The notes under the pieces are model-generated. The model ran no database searches, had not been told where the DNA came from, and saw only the letters and a program-made list of their open reading frames with translations. From Variovorax sp. KBW07 (lineage in GTDB: Bacteria > Pseudomonadota > Gammaproteobacteria > Burkholderiales > Burkholderiaceae_C), in contig NZ_QAJK01000047.1 in the NCBI RefSeq assembly GCF_003852515.1, forward strand, positions 1 to 64,000: a stretch of DNA of 64,000 nucleotides, read 5' to 3'. Shown here piece by piece: positions 59,785 to 64,000 of this stretch; positions within the stretch are counted from its first letter, which is position 1, and every line of letters begins with the position of its first letter. Made by a program: the position numbers and the translations under genes.

Positions 59785-62700
59785 CGATGGAAGACCGGAT
59801 CGAAACGCTCGGTGAGCCCCTTGCGCTCAGCCCGGAGCAACGCGCCGTGCTCGCCATGCAAAAGAGCAGCGGCACCCGCGCGCTGGTGCTTTCGGGAGAG
59901 ATCGACGGCGAGATCGATGTGGCGCGCCTGCGGCGCGTTGCCGCCGATGTCTTGCAGGCCCACGAGGCCCTGCGGCTCGTCGTGCATGAAGCCGCCGATG
60001 CAGCCGACTGGCGCCAGCAGGTGCGTGCCGGGCTGCCCGCGAGCAGCTGCCAGGCCGATGCGCCGCTGCCGATGCGCCAGGGCGAAATGATTCAGCTGGC
60101 AATCACCCGGCTGGATGCCGCGCGCCATCGCCTGACGCTGTCCGCGCACCCGCTGGCGGCCGACGCAGGCAGCCTCTCGACGCTGTTCGAGGGCATCGCC
60201 GCCGCGTGGTACGGCGCGCCCGCCGATGTGGAAGCACCTTTCCAGTACACGCAGTTCGCGGCCTGGCGGCACGACCTTGCGCAGGACGAGGATGCAGGGC
60301 CAGGCCAGGCGTACTGGGCGGAACACATCCGCAGTGCCGGACCGTCGGAAGCGCCTGCCGCGCCGCGCCTGGCGTTGCGGCAGGGCGGGGCCATGGCGCC
60401 TGCAGTGCGCCGCGTTGCGGCAAGGCGCATCGACGCCGTCTTGTTCGCACGCATCGGCGCAGTGGCCACGGCGCACGGGGTGCCTGTCGGCGAGCTGCTG
60501 CAGGCCGCCTGGTGGGCACTGGTCGCACGGCTCACGGGCTTCACCCGCTTCGTGGGTGGATGGCAGCACGATTGCCGCCGCGACTACGAGCTGATGCAAG
60601 GCGCCGTCGGCGTTTTCGCGAAGGTACTGCCGGTGCATATAGAGGTCGCGGCGGACGAGTCCTTCTCCGCCTGGCTCGGGCGCTTCCATGCAATGGCCGG
60701 TGCGCACGCCGAGGCGCAGGAGTACTGGGCACTCGACGGCGCCAGGGGGCTGGCGCAACTCGAAACCGGCTTCGTGCTTTCCGCACCCATTGCACTCGGT
60801 GATGCAGCCGACGCGTGGCGCGTCACGCAGCGCCCGGGCCCGCTTTCGTGCTTCGAACTCGTGCTGGAAGCCGAATGCGCGGACGATCACGCCGAACTGT
60901 TCCTTCATGCGGACGCGGGTCGCTATGCGCAGGTGGCACTGGAGGCCCTGCTGCGCCAATTCATGTGCCTGTTGCAAGGCGTGGCGGACAGTCCGCAGAC
61001 CCTCGCGAAAGATTTGCCGCTGGTCGATGCGCGGGAGCGTGAAATTCTGTTGGGCCTGGAAGGCGAGCGCCTCGATGCCGGCACGCAGGGCATTGCCGAC
61101 CGCATCGCGCATTGGGCACGCACCACGCCCGAGGCCCCGGCGGTCGAGGAGGGCGACCGGTGCCTGAGCTATGCGGCGCTCGATGTGCGCATCAATCGCA
61201 TGGCGCGCTGGATGCAGGCGCAGGGCGTGACGCATGGCGCGGTGGTCGCGTTGGCGCTGCCGCGCTCGATCGACCTGCTGGTCGCGATGTTCGCCGCCTG
61301 GCGCGCGGGCGCGGGCTACCTGCCGCTTGAACCCGAATGGCCGGCGGCGCGCCGCGCGATGGTGCTGGCCGATGCCCGGCCGGCCCTGCTGTTGCAGGTG
61401 GAGCCTGTGCAGGGCACGCAGGATGCGGGTTGGCGGGTCGCATCGACGGCGGACATCGACCTTGCCGCCTTCGACGTCAGGCCGCCCGATGTGCAGGCCG
61501 GCCCTCAAGACCTGGCCTATGTGCTCTATACCTCGGGCTCGACGGGCCGCCCCAAGGGCGTGGTGATCGAGCAGGGGCAACTGCTCAACTACGTGGCGGC
61601 GGCTTCCAGCGCAATGCGGCTCGAAGGCTACCGGCGCTGGGCGCTCACCAGTTCGGTGGCGGCCGACCTCGGCAACACCGCGCTGTTCGGCGCTTTCTTC
61701 AACGGTGCCTGCCTGGTGGTCGCCGACACGCAGGCCACGCACGACGCCGCGGCCTTCACGCGTTTCATGGCCACGCACCGGATCGACGCGCTCAAGATCG
61801 TGCCGTCGCACCTCGAAGCGCTGCTGGAAGCCGAAACGCCGGTGCTTCCGGCGTTGCTCGTGCTCGGCGGCGAATCGGCATCGCGCCTGCTGCTGGAGCG
61901 CATCGCTCGCCTGGCGCCGTCGTGCGCCGTCTACAACCACTACGGACCGACCGAAACCACGGTCGGGGTGATGGTGCACAAGCTCGACATCGCCGCGGTG
62001 CTGCCGGACGCGGCGCCGTTGTCCCGCGTGCTGGCCAACAACCGCGTGCGCGTGCTCGATGCGTCGCGTCGGCTGGTGCCCATCGGGGTGCTGGGCGAGC
62101 TTCATGTGGGCGGCGCGCAGCTGTGCCGTGGCTACCTCGGCCGGCCGGCGCGGGAGGTCTTCATCGACGATCCCTTCCTGCCGGGCGAGCGGCTCTACCG
62201 TACCGGCGACCTGGCCTGCGTGCTGCCCGATGGAACGCTGCGCATCGCCGGCCGCGCGGACCATCAACTGAAGGTGCGGGGCTTCCGCGTCGAACCCGGC
62301 GAGGTGGAGGCGGTGCTGCTGGCGCAGGAAGGCGTGAGGCAGGCCGTGGTGATGCCGGTTGCCGCGCCCGTGGGCGGCGTGGAGCTGGTGGCCTACGTGG
62401 TCGGCGATGTGCATGTGCTTCGCGACCGCCTGGGTGCGCTGCTGCCGGCGCACATGGTGCCCTCCCGCTGCATCGAAGTGGCGGCTTTCCCGCGCCTTGC
62501 CAACGGCAAGGTCGACCGGCTTGCACTGGCTGCCGCCGCGCCCGCGCCGGAAGCACCGCAATCCGTCGAACCACCCGGCGATGCGCTGCAGCACCTGCTG
62601 GCCAGCGGAATGGCCGAGCTGCTTGGCCGGCCGTCCATCGGTGTCGACGACGACTTTTTTGAACTCGGTGCGCATTCGCTGCTGGTCATCAAGCTGGCCG

Positions 62701-62867
62701 CGCGCATCCGCCGGCTGCTGCAGGTCGACATTGCGCCGGGGTTGGTGTTCGACCACCCCAGCGTGTCCACGCTGGCCGAGGCCGTGCGCGGCGCCAGTGC
62801 CGACCGCGCGCAGACCGAGCAACTGGCCGATGCCTGGCGCCTCGCCTCCGAGGCTGCCGTCTCTTGA
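59781..62867 (+). CDS. NRPS: interface domain-A(Asp)-PCP
   Basis: A 1028-residue NRPS. The N-terminal 440 residues align with condensation domains but the catalytic HHxxxDG is decayed to HPLAADAG (His123-Gly130), as in interface domains that dock siderophore Asp beta-hydroxylases. The A domain (about 450-930; YTSGSTGRPKG at 583) lacks the usual FDxS core and has VAADLGNT, giving the pocket code DLTKVGHVGK, an exact aspartate code. The PCP carries LGAHSLL (Ser966), with Ala for the second Gly. Together with the dioxygenase of the preceding protein it should form beta-hydroxyaspartyl-S-PCP, an iron ligand. The actual condensation is probably done by the second C domain of the preceding protein. 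Confidence 0.94.
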
Positions 62868-62883
62868 ACAGGAAAAACGCTTG

Positions 62884-64000
62884 ATGAACGAGATGAAGAA
62901 GATGCCCACCGGCACCGATCCGGATGCGATCGTCGCGTGCACGGTGGCGGGGGAGGCGGTGGCAATGTCCTTCGCGCAGCAGCAGCTCTGGTTCCTGCAG
63001 AACCTCGAGCCGCGGCTCACGGCCTACAACCTTCCGCGTGTGTTCCGCCTGACGGGCCCGCTGAACGACGACGCGCTGGAGCGCGCGTTCCAGGCGCTGG
63101 TCGAACGCCATGCGGTGTTGCGCACGCGCTTCTTCAGCCGCGACGGCGCGGCCATGCAACAGGTGCAGGACCACGCGCCCTTTCAGATCGAGCGCGTGGA
63201 CCTGAGGGCCGAGGCGCCCGCGTCGCGCGAAGCCAGGCTCGACGATGCCGTGCGGCGCACGGTGTCGCATGTCTTCGATCTCGGCGTGGCACCCGTGCTC
63301 GTGGCCCGGTTGGTGCGGCTCGGCGAGCAGGAGCACGTGCTGGCGATCTGCCTGCACCACATCGCTTCCGATGCCTGGTCGAATCCGATCCTGGCCAGGG
63401 ACCTGGCCGAGGCCTACGGTGCCGCGCTGCGTGCGCCGGGCGCGGTGCGGCTGCCGGCCCTGCCGCTGCAGTACGCGGACTATGCGCAGTGGCAGCGCGA
63501 CCGCGAAGCCGGCGGCGGCATGCAGCGCGACCTGGACCACTGGAATGCGCACCTGGGCACCGAGGTGCCCGCGCTCGACCTGCCGACCGATCACGCGCGC
63601 CCCGAGCGCCTGGGCTTCGAAGGCGCGGTGACGCATTTCGACCTCGATGGTCCGTTGTGCGAGGCGCTGCTGAAGCTCTGCCGCGCCGAGCGCAGCACGC
63701 CGTTCGTGGTGCTGTTCGCCGCGTGGCAGGTGCTGCTGGCGCGCTACAGCGGCCAGTACGACTTTGCCGTGGGCGTGCCTTCGGCGGGGCGGCATCGCGA
63801 GGAACTGCACGGCCTGATGGGGTTCTTTGTCACGACGCAGGTTTTTCGTGCGCGCCTGACGCCGCGAATGCCGTTGCGTGACGTCTGCCGCCAGGTGCGC
63901 GCCGACGTGCTGGCCGCGCTGGCCCACGCCGACCTGCCGTTCGACGTATTGCTCGCGAGCCGGAACGACCGCCGGGAAGCGGGCCGAAGCCCGTTGTTCC
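62884..64000 (+). CDS. NRPS, N-terminal condensation domain (cut by window end)
   Basis: The first 372 residues of another NRPS protein, open at the right edge. It begins MNEMKKMPTGTDPDAIVAC and then a condensation domain: MSFAQQQLWFLQNLEP, the catalytic HHIASDA (158-164, with Ala for the final Gly of HHxxxDG), LPLQYADYAQWQRDREAG, and HADLPFDVLLASRND near the edge. The His and Asp needed for catalysis are retained, so it is probably active. It should extend the chain after the beta-hydroxyaspartate; later modules, export and receptor genes are expected beyond the window. Confidence 0.93.
   Translation, partial: MNEMKKMPTGTDPDAIVACTVAGEAVAMSFAQQQLWFLQNLEPRLTAYNLPRVFRLTGPLNDDALERAFQALVERHAVLRTRFFSRDGAAMQQVQDHAPFQIERVDLRAEAPASREARLDDAVRRTVSHVFDLGVAPVLVARLVRLGEQEHVLAICLHHIASDAWSNPILARDLAEAYGAALRAPGAVRLPALPLQYADYAQWQRDREAGGGMQRDLDHWNAHLGTEVPALDLPTDHARPERLGFEGAVTHFDLDGPLCEALLKLCRAERSTPFVVLFAAWQVLLARYSGQYDFAVGVPSAGRHREELHGLMGFFVTTQVFRARLTPRMPLRDVCRQVRADVLAALAHADLPFDVLLASRNDRREAGRSPLF

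Overview
The window is GC-rich, densely packed bacterial chromosome. Its content points to a betaproteobacterium of the Comamonadaceae, most probably Variovorax. The clues are a Bug-type (TctC) solute-binding protein, the long-form argG, the folC-SPOR-cvpA-purF-metZ-gltX run with an Ala/Glu/Asp tRNA cluster, a HU protein with a histone-H1-like tail, a Comamonadaceae-style dispersed GC repeat, and a lipopeptide siderophore locus whose PKS/NRPS logic resembles the variochelin/variobactin family as I remember it. The genus is an inference, not proven here.

Layout. 1-10 kb: an ATGA-coupled NLPA-type binding protein and FMN-dependent monooxygenase, an Asp/Glu racemase-like gene, a serine-hydrolase lipoprotein, an alpha/beta hydrolase, an aldo/keto reductase, a small DUF2975/XRE/membrane-protein operon, ybaK, a DUF6348-like gene, plsY and a RidA-family gene. 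10-16.5 kb: periplasmic retropepsin-like protease, yajQ, murB, a glycine-rich protein, argG, ppnP, a low-complexity secreted protein and an ArsC/YffB-like gene. 16.5-23.9 kb: housekeeping run folC, SPOR protein, cvpA, purF, metZ, gltX, then tRNA-Ala(GGC), tRNA-Glu(TTC), tRNA-Asp(GTC) and a strong terminator. 24.1-24.9 kb holds no convincing gene and precedes the HU gene. 25.4-30.3 kb: small proteins, a 5'-nucleotidase-family lipoprotein, a DUF418 membrane protein and a TetR regulator divergent from a peroxiredoxin-like gene with palindromic operators between them. 31-36.6 kb: an AraC regulator divergent from a cassette encoding Bug binding protein, racemase-like protein, RidA and penicillin-acylase-type lipoprotein. 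36.7-38.9 kb: a four-gene operon of an unknown protein, a small GTPase and two Roadblock/LC7 proteins. Then come a YSC84-like lipoprotein and an orphan ParB-like protein.

40.8 kb to the right edge is a siderophore locus that runs out of the window: Sfp-type PPTase, a candidate Fur box, an ECF sigma factor, a stand-alone FecR N-terminal (DUF4880) protein, MbtH and a type II thioesterase. The megasynthases follow: FAAL-ACP-C-A-PCP; KS-AT-KR-ACP; C-A(Ser)-PCP-C-TauD; interface-A(Asp)-PCP; and a C domain cut by the window end. Reading the adenylation pockets gives DVWNIGLIHK (unresolved), DVWHVSLIDK (serine) and DLTKVGHVGK (aspartate). The TauD/SyrP-like beta-hydroxylase is fused to the end of the serine protein, and the next protein opens with a condensation-like domain whose HHxxxDG motif has decayed to HPLAADAG. 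That is the arrangement known for siderophore Asp beta-hydroxylases working with an interface domain. The expected product is an acylated peptide carrying a ketide unit, serine and beta-hydroxyaspartate, completed by modules outside the window.
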